NCBI GenBank assembly: GCA_002721365.1
Contig: PBKC01000101.1
Span: 1-36,373 of the forward strand
Direction: 5' to 3'
Length of the DNA stretch: 36,373 bases
From: Rhodospirillaceae bacterium
GTDB lineage: Bacteria > Pseudomonadota > Alphaproteobacteria > GCA-2721365
The notes under the pieces are model-generated. The model saw only the letters and a list, made by a program, of their open reading frames with translations. It was not told the DNA's origin and searched no databases. Positions 16,582-25,645 of this stretch are shown here, piece after piece. A program made the position numbers and the translations under genes. Position 1 is the first letter of the stretch; every line of letters begins with the position of its first letter.

Positions 16582-16794
16582 TCAGACCGCCGGCGGCAGA
16601 TCGTGCTCGGGCGCCGGGATCCCCTTGCCGACGTCGGCATCCTCGGCCAGCACGAAACGGCGGCCGCAATAGGGAAAATCCACCGCGCCGTGGCGTTCCA
16701 GGTTCAGGAACACGCGCGGGTGGCCGAGCGCCCCGCCGCCGCCGTCACAGGCGACGCTGAGCTTGTCGACGGTAATGGTCTCGAGCGGTTCCAT
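16582..16794 (-). CDS. CHCC-type zinc-finger domain protein with one ligand missing
   Basis: This 70-residue protein belongs to the CHCC zinc-finger family (relatives of mitochondrial NDUFS6), common and short in alphaproteobacteria. The core ACDGGGGALGHPRVFLNL gives Cys16 and His25. The second half normally reads CPYC; here it reads FPYC (Phe40, Cys43), so one of four zinc ligands is lost. The DNA at this codon is clear (TTT). I start at the ATG at 16792-16794 because GGAAAGG lies 8 nt upstream; an earlier ATG at 16821 lacks this. A structural or accessory role near complex I is known only for relatives. Confidence 0.8.
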   Translation of the reverse strand: MEPLETITVDKLSVACDGGGGALGHPRVFLNLERHGAVDFPYCGRRFVLAEDADVGKGIPAPEHDLPPAV

Positions 16795-16900
16795 GGATAA
16801 GACCTTTCCGGGGGCGGACATTGACCGGCTCTCGGCCGGATGATACGCATCCGGCTCTGGCGATCAACTCGCCCGCGATATTCTCGACCATTACCGGTCC

Positions 16901-17869
<969 letters not shown>

Positions 17870-17888
17870 GGGTGCGGCCGGGGCCCCG

Positions 17889-18707
17889 ATGAACCCGGAC
17901 CTTTACGCGGCGCTGAAGCTGCTCGCCCTGCCGCCCACCAGCCTGATGCTGGCGGCGGTCCTGGGCCTCCTGCTGATCGCCTTCGGACTTCGGGGCGGCG
18001 GGACGGCACTGGTCACCATCGCCGTTCTCGCGCTCTACGTGCTCGGCTGCCCCTACATTTCCACCCGCCTGCTGGCGAGCTTGGAGGACATGCCCACGGC
18101 CCAGATCCCGCCGCCGGCCGGAACCGGGGCGATCGTCGTCCTCGCCGGGGATTCGCGGCGGCCGACGCCCGAATATGGCGGGCCGGCGCCGGGACCGCTG
18201 GTGCTCGAACGGCTGCGCTACGCCGCCTACCTGCAGCGGAAGACGGGTCTCCCGATCCTGGTCAGCGGCGGGCTCACCCAGGACGACACCGTGACCCACG
18301 CCGCCCTGATGCGCGAGTCCCTGAGCGAGGATTTCCGCGCCATCGTCCGCTGGAGCGAGGCGCGCTCGACCAACACCTTCGAGAACGCCAAGGACTCGGC
18401 GGCGATGCTGGGAGTCGACGGCATCGTCAAGGTCTATCTGGTGACCCATGCCTGGCACATGCCGCGCGCCATGGCGGCCTTCGAAAGCGCCGGCCTCGAC
18501 GTCGTGCCGGCCCCCACCGCCTTCACCACGCCCGCGCCCCTGGAGCCCAAATACTTCGTCCCAACCGCCGCCGGCTGGTCGGAGAGCTATTACGGGGTCC
18601 ACGAATGGATCGGCCGCATCTGGTACGACATCGAATACGCGGTGAAGCTCTCGACGGGCGCGGACATGGGGCCGGAAACGGCGCCGCCGGCGCCGGCCAA
18701 CCCCTGA
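17889..18707 (+). CDS. YdcF/ElyC family membrane protein (DUF218)
   Basis: This 272-residue protein has two N-terminal transmembrane helices (about 14-34 and 40-58) and a DUF218 domain (about 82-240). The diagnostic parts are AIVVLAGD (the GG/GD loop), LERLRYAAYLQRKTGLPILVSGG and EARSTNTFENAKDSA, then VYLVTHAWHMPRAMAAFESAGLDVVPAPTAF. ElyC and SanA relatives affect envelope and peptidoglycan precursor traffic; the chemistry is unknown. It lies 19 bp after the ABC ATPase and is probably co-transcribed, hinting at a joint envelope role (inference). Confidence 0.88.
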   Translation: MNPDLYAALKLLALPPTSLMLAAVLGLLLIAFGLRGGGTALVTIAVLALYVLGCPYISTRLLASLEDMPTAQIPPPAGTGAIVVLAGDSRRPTPEYGGPAPGPLVLERLRYAAYLQRKTGLPILVSGGLTQDDTVTHAALMRESLSEDFRAIVRWSEARSTNTFENAKDSAAMLGVDGIVKVYLVTHAWHMPRAMAAFESAGLDVVPAPTAFTTPAPLEPKYFVPTAAGWSESYYGVHEWIGRIWYDIEYAVKLSTGADMGPETAPPAPANP

Positions 18708-18775
18708 CGGGACGCACCTGAGTCAGCCGCCCGGGATGCCGGCCCCTCTCTCTCCCTCCGCCCTGCTTCCCCCGC

Positions 18776-18881
18776 CGTCATGGCGCCGCTCGACGGTGCC
18801 ATCCACGACTTTCGGCGCTTCCACAAGCCCGCGCACGCTTAAACGACGTCGTGGATCGCATGACCAAGCCATGCGATGACG
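18776..18881. repeat. CGTCAT...ATCCACGACTT composite palindrome, copy 3
   Basis: The left unit is CGTCATGGCGCCGCTCGACG, GTGCCATCCACGACTTT. The inverted right unit is GTCGTGGATCGCATGACC, AAGCCATGCGATGACG. The outer parts match the copies at 10252 and 13906. It lies between the convergent YdcF and ATC-hydrolase-like genes. Confidence 0.8.
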
Positions 18882-18940
18882 GAAGAGATCAAACCAGACC
18901 GTCCCGATCTAATCCCGCACCTCGGCATAGGCCGAGCGCC

Positions 18941-19429
18941 TCAGTCCTTCTCCAGGCTGTAGCGGAAGTCGCAGTGGTCGGCGCCTTCCATCAGCGTCTG
19001 GGTGCGCCGGAATGCCATCGCCGGGTTGTAGCCGTCGCAGAACCGGCCGTCGCGATTGCACGACAGCAGATGGCCGATGTCGCCCAGCCCCATCGCCCGG
19101 TACATCTCGGCATAGCGGCAACGGACGACGTCGAACTCCAGCCGGTCGGGCGCGGCATGACGAACCTCGATCTCCAGCGCCCCGTTCGCCGTCCACAGCG
19201 GCAGGATCGCCGCGAAGTCGTCGAGGTCCGGATCGCGGCCCAGTTCATCACGGAACGCCGCCCCCTGCGCCACCGCGGCCCGCGACACCGCCTCCTCGAT
19301 CGTCCGCCGCGCGACCTCTTCCCCGTGGCTGTCGACCAGTACGTCATAGACCTGACGCAGCATCGCGGCCTCGATCCGCCGCTGCTCGATGATCGGCAGC
19401 CGGGGCGCGGGCTTTTCCTCATGCGGCAT
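18941..19429 (-). CDS. L-2-amino-thiazoline-4-carboxylate (ATC) hydrolase-like protein
   Basis: This 162-residue protein matches the ATC_hydrolase family. Its type activity opens 2-aminothiazoline-4-carboxylate on the way to L-cysteine in Pseudomonas. Visible marks are EQRRIEAAMLRQVYDVL near the N-terminus, FDVVRCRYAEMYRAMGL in the middle, and SCNRDGRFCDGYNP followed by RTQTLMEGADHCDFRY near the C-terminus, where the Cys and Asp residues typical of the family lie. The ATG at 19427-19429 follows AAGAGG at 8-nt spacing. Many family members lie far from any ATC pathway, and no partner carbamoylcysteine amidohydrolase is nearby, so the true substrate is open. Confidence 0.78.
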   Translation of the reverse strand: MPHEEKPAPRLPIIEQRRIEAAMLRQVYDVLVDSHGEEVARRTIEEAVSRAAVAQGAAFRDELGRDPDLDDFAAILPLWTANGALEIEVRHAAPDRLEFDVVRCRYAEMYRAMGLGDIGHLLSCNRDGRFCDGYNPAMAFRRTQTLMEGADHCDFRYSLEKD

Positions 19430-19580
19430 GGACGGAGCCTCTTCGTTTGGGCGGTACCCGGCCAGCCTAGCACGCCCCCGCCCCAAGGGACGCTAACGCC
19501 CGACGACCACCCGCCTCACCTCGTCGTCCGGCCGCGACGGCCCCCGCCGGCAGCCCCGCCATTTCCCGCGACTTCGACAT

Positions 19581-19609
19581 TTGCGCCCCGCTCCGCCTTT
19601 GAGTAGAGT
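19581..19609 (+). promoter_or_regulatory. Candidate promoter of tRNA-Arg
   Basis: TTGCGC (19581-19586) and TAGAGT (19604-19609) are spaced by 17 bp, and the tRNA begins 12 nt after the -10. The match to consensus is partial. Confidence 0.4.
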
Positions 19610-19620
19610 GCCGCCTCCGC

Positions 19621-19697
<77 letters not shown>

Positions 19698-19810
19698 TTC
19701 CCATTCTGCGATCCTGAAGGCCATCACGTTCGAAACGCCTCGACAATAAGGAGGGGGCGCGAGTGGCGTGGTCAGGCGGTCGGGTTGTTTCGCGTGCTGT
19801 CTGACCGAGT

Positions 19811-21493
19811 TCACATGGGTTTCTCGATCAGCAGTTCTTCACAGAGGACACCGTCCAGCCCCGTTGTCGTCAGGACGGCAAGTGCATCATCCAGAGTATG
19901 GACGATTGGTTTTCCCATAATGTTGAAGCTGGTGTTGAGAACGACCGGCACATCCGTCTTCTGGGCAAACGTCCGGACGACGTTTGCCAGCCAGGGGTTG
20001 CGGTCCTCACTGACCGTCTGAAGCCTCCCGGTGCCGTCGGCATGGACAACCGCCGGGACGCGATGCCGGACCGAAGGCAGCCACGGCAGGGTCAGGGACA
20101 TGTAGGGTGACGGCTGGGCCCGCTCGAACCAGTCCCCGGCATCGTTTTCGAGGACGACCGGCGCAAAGGGGCGATAGGGCTCGCGCCCTTTTACCTCCGC
20201 ATTGATGCGATCCTTCATCTCCGGCCGGCGGGGGTCGGCCAGGATGGAGCGGTTACCGAGGGCGCGAGGACCGATCTCGGCGCGTTCCCGGAAGACGCCA
20301 ATGATCCTGCCTTCCGCCAAGAGAGCCGCCACCGCCTGCGCGGATCTCCCGGAGACGTCCGTGACCTTGTACGCGCGGGACGCATGCCGGCATTTCGCGA
20401 CGGCGGCGGCATCCGGCGTCGTGCCGAGATAGGGTGAGGTGTCGCCTGCGGGAATTTGGCCGGCGCCGCTCTCCTTCATCCAGGCTAGGAGCGCCGCGCC
20501 GATCGCGTTGCCGTCGTCCGCGGGACAAGGCGGAACCGATATGCGCTCGAAGGGCGTGTTGCCGACGATGGTGCCGTTATAGGACGAATTGAGGGCGCAG
20601 CCGCCGGTCAGGATCAGATCGGTCCGGCCCTCTTTGGCGACCTCCTCCAGGATCCGGTCGGCGAAGCGAGCATAGGCTGCCTGTCCGGTCGCGGCGAGAT
20701 CGGCCGCATTCATGACGGGCGCGTCCGGTGCACGCGCATGGCGGGCGGTCTCGGCGACGATTGCAGCGATGGCCGCGTCGTCGGCGAAACGCAGCCGTCC
20801 CCGATCGACGGTCAACAGCTCTTCCAGGCACTCCAGCAGCCCTGGTGCGGCCCGGCCATAGGCGGCGAGGCCCATGACCTTCCACTCCTCGCCCAGCCGC
20901 CAGTCCCAGCCGCACCGGGAGGTCAGCCAGGCATAGAAGGTTCCCAAGCTGCCGGGTCCCCAGGACCGCCAGGACCGCTTGAGCCGACGGTCTTCGAGCA
21001 CGAAGCAGGAAACCGCACCGACATCGCCCTCTCCATCCAGGACCAGACAGGAAGCGTCCGCCCACGGCGTGAAATGACAGGCTGTGACGGCATGGCACAG
21101 GTGGTGGTCGAAGCGCATGACCCCGGCGGGTTCGGCACCGAGCCCGAGACGGAGCAGCGACCGGCCGGCGCTCTCCTGCATTTGTGCCTGGAGGCCGCGT
21201 AGCCACAGGGTGTCGGGTCCCGGAAGCAGGGCTGTGTGGACCTTTACGTCAATGGCCGCCTTGACCGAGGACCAGCTCGTGCCGACGACGACCCTGTCCC
21301 TTGCCGGGTCGACGCCACAGGCGGCCATTGCCGCCTGCAGATGCGGCGGATGGTCGGGCGCTATGCCCCAGGCCCGCTTGTCCTGGACGAAACGCTCGGT
21401 CGCCTCGGCAAAGCGCACGTAGCCGGTCTCGTCGACTAAGGCCAGCGCCGGATCGTGCCCGGAAGTGGCGAGGCCGAGGTACCAGGTCGCCAT
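19811..21493 (-). CDS. O-carbamoyltransferase, NodU/CmcH/TobZ family
   Basis: This 560-residue enzyme uses carbamoyl phosphate and ATP, via carbamoyl-adenylate, to carbamoylate a hydroxyl of a sugar or other natural product. The N-terminal Kae1-like domain shows [16 protein letters not shown] and [11 protein letters not shown] with metal-binding His130 and His134. [11 protein letters not shown] and [13 protein letters not shown] carry the phosphate loops. The C-terminal domain has [17 protein letters not shown] and [12 protein letters not shown], the strongest family signature. Its ATG shares one base with the ACP stop (TGATG at 21491-21495), so translation is coupled. It is the last gene of the six-gene operon. 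The acceptor is unknown; relatives act on Nod factors, cephalosporins and aminoglycosides. Confidence 0.93.
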   Translation of the reverse strand: MATWYLGLATSGHDPALALVDETGYVRFAEATERFVQDKRAWGIAPDHPPHLQAAMAACGVDPARDRVVVGTSWSSVKAAIDVKVHTALLPGPDTLWLRGLQAQMQESAGRSLLRLGLGAEPAGVMRFDHHLCHAVTACHFTPWADASCLVLDGEGDVGAVSCFVLEDRRLKRSWRSWGPGSLGTFYAWLTSRCGWDWRLGEEWKVMGLAAYGRAAPGLLECLEELLTVDRGRLRFADDAAIAAIVAETARHARAPDAPVMNAADLAATGQAAYARFADRILEEVAKEGRTDLILTGGCALNSSYNGTIVGNTPFERISVPPCPADDGNAIGAALLAWMKESGAGQIPAGDTSPYLGTTPDAAAVAKCRHASRAYKVTDVSGRSAQAVAALLAEGRIIGVFRERAEIGPRALGNRSILADPRRPEMKDRINAEVKGREPYRPFAPVVLENDAGDWFERAQPSPYMSLTLPWLPSVRHRVPAVVHADGTGRLQTVSEDRNPWLANVVRTFAQKTDVPVVLNTSFNIMGKPIVHTLDDALAVLTTTGLDGVLCEELLIEKPM

Positions 21494-21747
21494 CAGTCGG
21501 TCAGACGCTGCCGGATCTCGTGGGAAAAGCTGCCCAGCGTGTCATGCTCGAAGATCGTTGCCGGATCGAGTTCGATCCGGAACCTGTCCTCGATCTCGCC
21601 GCACAGCAGGACCGCGTCGATCGACTGCAGACCGAGATCGATCAGGACCGAGTCGGTCGTGATCGCCGCCTGGTCCTGTTCGGTCAGTTGCGCCAGCCGC
21701 GCAGTGAGAAACGCGATGATCTCTCGTTCGGCGTCATCGGCGATCAT
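21493..21747 (-). CDS. Acyl carrier protein
   Basis: This 84-residue, single-domain carrier protein is acidic and four-helical in pattern. The phosphopantetheine site is Ser42 in DLGLQSIDAVLL. The preceding DSVLIDLG and the following IEDRFRIELDP are typical of type II ACPs; QS in place of DS is also seen in polyketide and peptide carriers. It overlaps the P450-like gene by 14 nt upstream and the carbamoyltransferase by 1 nt downstream. With a fatty acyl-AMP ligase two genes upstream, the simplest reading is that it receives the activated acyl chain directly. It is distinct from a housekeeping AcpP, whose genome context (fabG/fabF) is absent. Confidence 0.9.
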   Translation of the reverse strand: MIADDAEREIIAFLTARLAQLTEQDQAAITTDSVLIDLGLQSIDAVLLCGEIEDRFRIELDPATIFEHDTLGSFSHEIRQRLTD

Positions 21748-23920
21748 GAACGTCGTTCTCCATCCTCTTGCTCAAGCGGCACGGCAAGCTCGCCAGCGCC
21801 ACCGTTTGCGACATGGGGTGATACCGATGGCGTTGCGGCTCCAGCGCCAATCCTCTGTGGCGTGCGAACAGTGCGGGGACGGCTGCCTTCAGCACGCGCT
21901 TGGCCAGCGCGGCGCCGACGCAGCGGTGGAGCCCATGGCCGAAGGCGAGGTGACCCGAGCCGCCGCCGCGATTGAGGGTGAGCAGTGAGAGCCGCAGCGT
22001 ATCGTCCCGACGCAAGGTCATGCCGCCAAGGACCGACTCCTCCCGCGCCATCCGGTAAATGTATTTCGGTGCGGCGCAGAGCGCGATCAGCGTTTCCAGC
22101 CGGGTGTTCGTCCAGCGCGGCATATGCGCCTCGCTGCGCTTTTCCGACGGCATCGAAAGCACGTGATGCAGGATATTCGCCAATGTGTGCCGGGTATTGA
22201 AGCTTGCCCCGTAGAGGACGAGAGCCAGAGCCTTCGTGTCGTCCTCCGCGAGGTCGAGAGGATGAGTCCGGTTGAGCGTCGCGAGTAGAGGAAGGGGGCT
22301 CGCATCCGGGGCGGGTTGCGGAACGCGCATCAGGTGCAGGAGCTCGTCCAGCGTCTCTTCCGTCCGAACCAGCTCGCGGAGCGGCAGCAACGGCTGTAGG
22401 ACATCCTGAATGAGCGGTGCGAGGGCGTCGAATCTCGCATCATCCGAGGTCTCGATGCCAAGAACGGGCTTCATGACGCCTGTGAAGATCGGATCGGCGT
22501 AGTCCGCGACAAGGTCCGGCTTGGGCGAGCGTTCCAGGGTCACCAAGGCGTCCCGAACCGCGGCGTCGATCACCAGCTGCCAACGGACGAGGCGGTTGCC
22601 GCCCAGGCAGTCCATCACCGTCCGCCGAAGCTTGGCATGCCTGCCGCCGGACAGGAAGAAGAGGGCATTGCGGGCAAGGCATTTCGAGCTTCTGAGACTG
22701 GTGCCCGTCCTCGTCTCCAAGGCCTCCAGGTGATCGACCATCGTCGGCGGACCCCAGCGCCGCTCGTCGTTCACCACCTGCCGCGCGGTCGCCTCCCGGC
22801 CGATCTCGACGAGGCGCGCCGTCAACCGCCGGTCCCTCGCTTCGAGGGTGCAGGGAAGACGCGTCGGATATTGGACGATCGGAGTCACGTTGAAACGGAC
22901 CGACTCCCTGTGCAGGGAGAGGGCGGGATAAGCGTGAGCAAGGGCCGGCGCGGCGCGGGCGATGAACAGACGGGAGAGCGTCTCTCCCGGACATTTGTGG
23001 ACTCCGGCTCCGAAGGACAGCAACTGTGGAGCGTCATCATCCCGGCACCGGGACCGAAGCCTAGCGTTGGCCGCCACGACATCGAGCACCACCGTCTGCC
23101 CCGAATGGAACGGACACCCATCGGTCGCCTGCGTCTCCGGCGCCAGCCTTACGAGCGTGAGCGTCGAGAGATAGCGCGACAGCGCGCGCTCGACGCGGGC
23201 CTCCGGCCAGTCGGGCGCGGTGACACTGGACCAGTCATCCGAGGGCCCGAGCAGCAGGCCGTAGACGAGGAACGACAGCGTCTGTGCCATCGTGTGTCCG
23301 GCGATGAGGGTCGAAAGCGCCACGTTGACATGGACTTCCGGGTTATCTTCGTGGGAGCTGAGAAAGCCGAGAAGACCGCGGCGGTCCGCATACGCGTCGG
23401 CCAAGTGTTCCGTCAGCATCGCCATCGCCGAATCGATCCGGCGCAGAGCAGCCAGGGAGAGCATCGGCTGGGTGGCATCGTTGGCGACCCGGATCGCCTC
23501 GACGACATCTTCATCCCTGCCTCCCTCGAACCCGACGAAGGCGCGGATGAGCTGGACGAAGGCAGGCTCCACATAGTCGAGCATCACGTCCGGTGTGGAA
23601 GCGCCGGACAGCCGTTCGAGCGCCGCGGCGATGCTTCGGTCGATGTCGGGGAGCCAGCGCTCCACCATCCGCGGCGAGAAGAACGGGGCGATCAACCGCC
23701 GGAGCTGGAGGTGTTCCTCGCCGGAAAGGAACACGAAACTGTAGCGTGCCATCGCCTGCAGATGCGGGAGGGCGATGCCATGCTTCTGTTCGAGCTGCTC
23801 CAGATAGGGAAGGATCTGGCCGGTTGCGAACAGGCTGTTGCGGAGGATCGCCGAGACCTCGTCGGGATCCTCGACCATGGCGCCCGGATCCTGCCAGCCC
23901 CGTCTGTCGATCACGGGCAT
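21734..23920 (-). CDS. Tandem double cytochrome P450-like protein
   Basis: This 728-residue protein consists of two P450-like halves (about 1-360 and 361-728). Both have a C-helix region (SGEEHLQLRRLIAPFF at about 66-81; SGGRHAKLRR at 424-433) and a heme-thiolate loop: FGAGVHKCPG with Cys310 and FGHGLHRCVG with Cys667. The halves align with each other just before the C-helix, so they arose by duplication. Both are degenerate elsewhere. The ExxR of helix K reads ALSR in half 1 and ETLI in half 2. The I-helix threonine motif is altered (AGHTMAQT; GASFNT). The meander with PxRF is almost deleted, giving about 360 residues per half instead of about 400. It may oxidise an ACP-bound chain or serve as a heme-binding or structural scaffold. 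It overlaps its neighbours by 10 and 14 nt. Confidence 0.87.
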   Translation of the reverse strand: MPVIDRRGWQDPGAMVEDPDEVSAILRNSLFATGQILPYLEQLEQKHGIALPHLQAMARYSFVFLSGEEHLQLRRLIAPFFSPRMVERWLPDIDRSIAAALERLSGASTPDVMLDYVEPAFVQLIRAFVGFEGGRDEDVVEAIRVANDATQPMLSLAALRRIDSAMAMLTEHLADAYADRRGLLGFLSSHEDNPEVHVNVALSTLIAGHTMAQTLSFLVYGLLLGPSDDWSSVTAPDWPEARVERALSRYLSTLTLVRLAPETQATDGCPFHSGQTVVLDVVAANARLRSRCRDDDAPQLLSFGAGVHKCPGETLSRLFIARAAPALAHAYPALSLHRESVRFNVTPIVQYPTRLPCTLEARDRRLTARLVEIGREATARQVVNDERRWGPPTMVDHLEALETRTGTSLRSSKCLARNALFFLSGGRHAKLRRTVMDCLGGNRLVRWQLVIDAAVRDALVTLERSPKPDLVADYADPIFTGVMKPVLGIETSDDARFDALAPLIQDVLQPLLPLRELVRTEETLDELLHLMRVPQPAPDASPLPLLATLNRTHPLDLAEDDTKALALVLYGASFNTRHTLANILHHVLSMPSEKRSEAHMPRWTNTRLETLIALCAAPKYIYRMAREESVLGGMTLRRDDTLRLSLLTLNRGGGSGHLAFGHGLHRCVGAALAKRVLKAAVPALFARHRGLALEPQRHRYHPMSQTVALASLPCRLSKRMENDVHDRR

Positions 23921-25629
23921 GGCGTCTCACCCTGTCCGGCGAACGGTGCGAAGCGCCCTTCCCGATAGTGCTGGGCGACGGCCTGGCGGCGAATCTTGCC
24001 GCTGGTCGTCCGGGCGAGCGTGCCTCGGGGAACGAAGACGATCTCGGTCAGATCGAGCCCCCATTCGCCGAGGACGGACCGTCGGATCCGGTCCTTCAGC
24101 CGCTCGGATCCGATCCATCCGTCCTCCCTGGCATACGTCTCGGCGACGAGCATGGCACGTCCGCCTTCGTTGGGATCGGCCATGAAGGCGGCGGCGGCCA
24201 GAGGGTTGAGAACGGGATCGGCCGTGCAGGCCAGCCATTCCACCTCAGGTGCCGATATCTTGTGGCCACGGGAGATGAGGATGTCCTTCAGTCGACCGTT
24301 CACGAACAGGCGCCCGCCCCGCACTGCGCCGAGGTCCCCGGTTCGAAACCAGCGCCCCGATCGCCCCGGAAGGCACCGGCCAAACTGCCGGCGGGTCTCC
24401 TCGGGCGAATTCAGATAACCGTCACCCTGAGAGGGTCCTTTGAGCCAGATCTCGCCGACCCGGCCGTCCTCCATCTCGGCACCTCGTTCAGGATCGACGA
24501 TGCACAGGCCAGCACGGGTCTCCGGGTTCAGCACGCATCCCGTCGTCGCTTCGGGCTCGACATCGTCGTCGGATTGCTCCTCGCCTGGCACGCCCGCGGC
24601 AAACAAGGTCATTTCAGCCATCCCGTAGCAGGCGAAGACCGAACTGCGTCGCAGGCCGGTCGACTCCAGATGCGCATGGAAGTCGTCGAGAAGGCCCGCC
24701 GGGATCGGCTCCGCCCCACAGAAGGCGCGATCCCAGCAGGACAGGTCGAGCCCCTCCATGTCTTCTTTACGAACGCGGCGGATCACGTCGGCGAACGCGA
24801 AGGCGGGAGCGCCACTGAAGTCGGCACGGGCTTCCGCGATCGTGCGAAGCCAGACCGCGGGATCACGGATGAAGTCGTAGGGGCTCATCTGGAACGAACG
24901 GCCGCCACTCAGGATCGGATAGAGGATGCCGCCCATCAGCCCCATGTCGTGATAGTGCGGCAGCCAGTTCAGCATGCGTGTCGTCGAGCACATGCCCCAG
25001 TGCCGCATCACCAGGTCGCAATTGGCGAGGATGTTCTGCCCGGTGACGCACGCTCCCTTGGGCAGGCGGGTCGAGCCTGAGGTGTACTGGATGACGGCCG
25101 TTCCATGCGGTGCGGCCCCCGTCAACGTGGCGAGGTCGGGCAGCGTCGACGCATCCAGCGGCATTGCCACGAGGAGCGGTGCGATGCGGCGATCGTCACG
25201 CGTCAGTGCCAGCGCTTCATGAAGCAGCTCCGCATTCTCCTCGAGACACAGGATCGCCGATGCCCCGGAGTCGCGTGCCACATGGGCGAACCGGCCCGAC
25301 GTGCTTCCCCGGCGTGGCAGCGGCACCGGGACCGCGACGATCTCGGCCACCAGGCAGGCCAGCAGCGCGACGAGGAACGATTCTCCGGCCGGCAGGGAAA
25401 GAACGAGGGAACGGGGACCCGGCCCCAGCCAGTCCCGCAGCAGACGCGCCTTCGCCTCCACCGCCGACCCGAGCTCGGATCCGGTGAAGGACCGGATCGC
25501 TTTGCCACGTGAGAGTACGCGAAGCTGCTCTTCAGCGTTCCGGCGTTCGAAGGCGCCCAGAAGCGCCTGCGGAAGGCTTCCCTTCACCGGCACCGGCGAT
25601 GGTCCAGATGGCGCCGTTGCAGCGGCCAT
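23911..25629 (-). CDS. Fatty acyl-AMP ligase (FAAL-type adenylating enzyme)
   Basis: This 572-residue ANL-superfamily enzyme activates a fatty acid as acyl-AMP for transfer to a carrier protein. It has the ATP loop QYTSGSTRLPKG, the FAAL-typical LPHYHDMGLMGGILYPILSGG, FCGAEPIPA, CYGMAEMTLFAAG, GEIWLKGPSQGDGYLNSPEETRRQF, RTGDLG, NGRLKDILISRGHKISAPEVE and the C-terminal catalytic Lys in SGKIRRQ. The HDMG and GPS-xxxGY motifs favour FAAL over acyl-CoA synthetases. I start at the ATG at 25627-25629, 16 bp after the upstream stop; frames open further upstream overlap the TPR gene. The ACP in the same operon is the probable acceptor. Confidence 0.9.
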   Translation of the reverse strand: MAAATAPSGPSPVPVKGSLPQALLGAFERRNAEEQLRVLSRGKAIRSFTGSELGSAVEAKARLLRDWLGPGPRSLVLSLPAGESFLVALLACLVAEIVAVPVPLPRRGSTSGRFAHVARDSGASAILCLEENAELLHEALALTRDDRRIAPLLVAMPLDASTLPDLATLTGAAPHGTAVIQYTSGSTRLPKGACVTGQNILANCDLVMRHWGMCSTTRMLNWLPHYHDMGLMGGILYPILSGGRSFQMSPYDFIRDPAVWLRTIAEARADFSGAPAFAFADVIRRVRKEDMEGLDLSCWDRAFCGAEPIPAGLLDDFHAHLESTGLRRSSVFACYGMAEMTLFAAGVPGEEQSDDDVEPEATTGCVLNPETRAGLCIVDPERGAEMEDGRVGEIWLKGPSQGDGYLNSPEETRRQFGRCLPGRSGRWFRTGDLGAVRGGRLFVNGRLKDILISRGHKISAPEVEWLACTADPVLNPLAAAAFMADPNEGGRAMLVAETYAREDGWIGSERLKDRIRRSVLGEWGLDLTEIVFVPRGTLARTTSGKIRRQAVAQHYREGRFAPFAGQGETPCP

Positions 25630-25645
25630 GGCGGCTGGTCCATGT

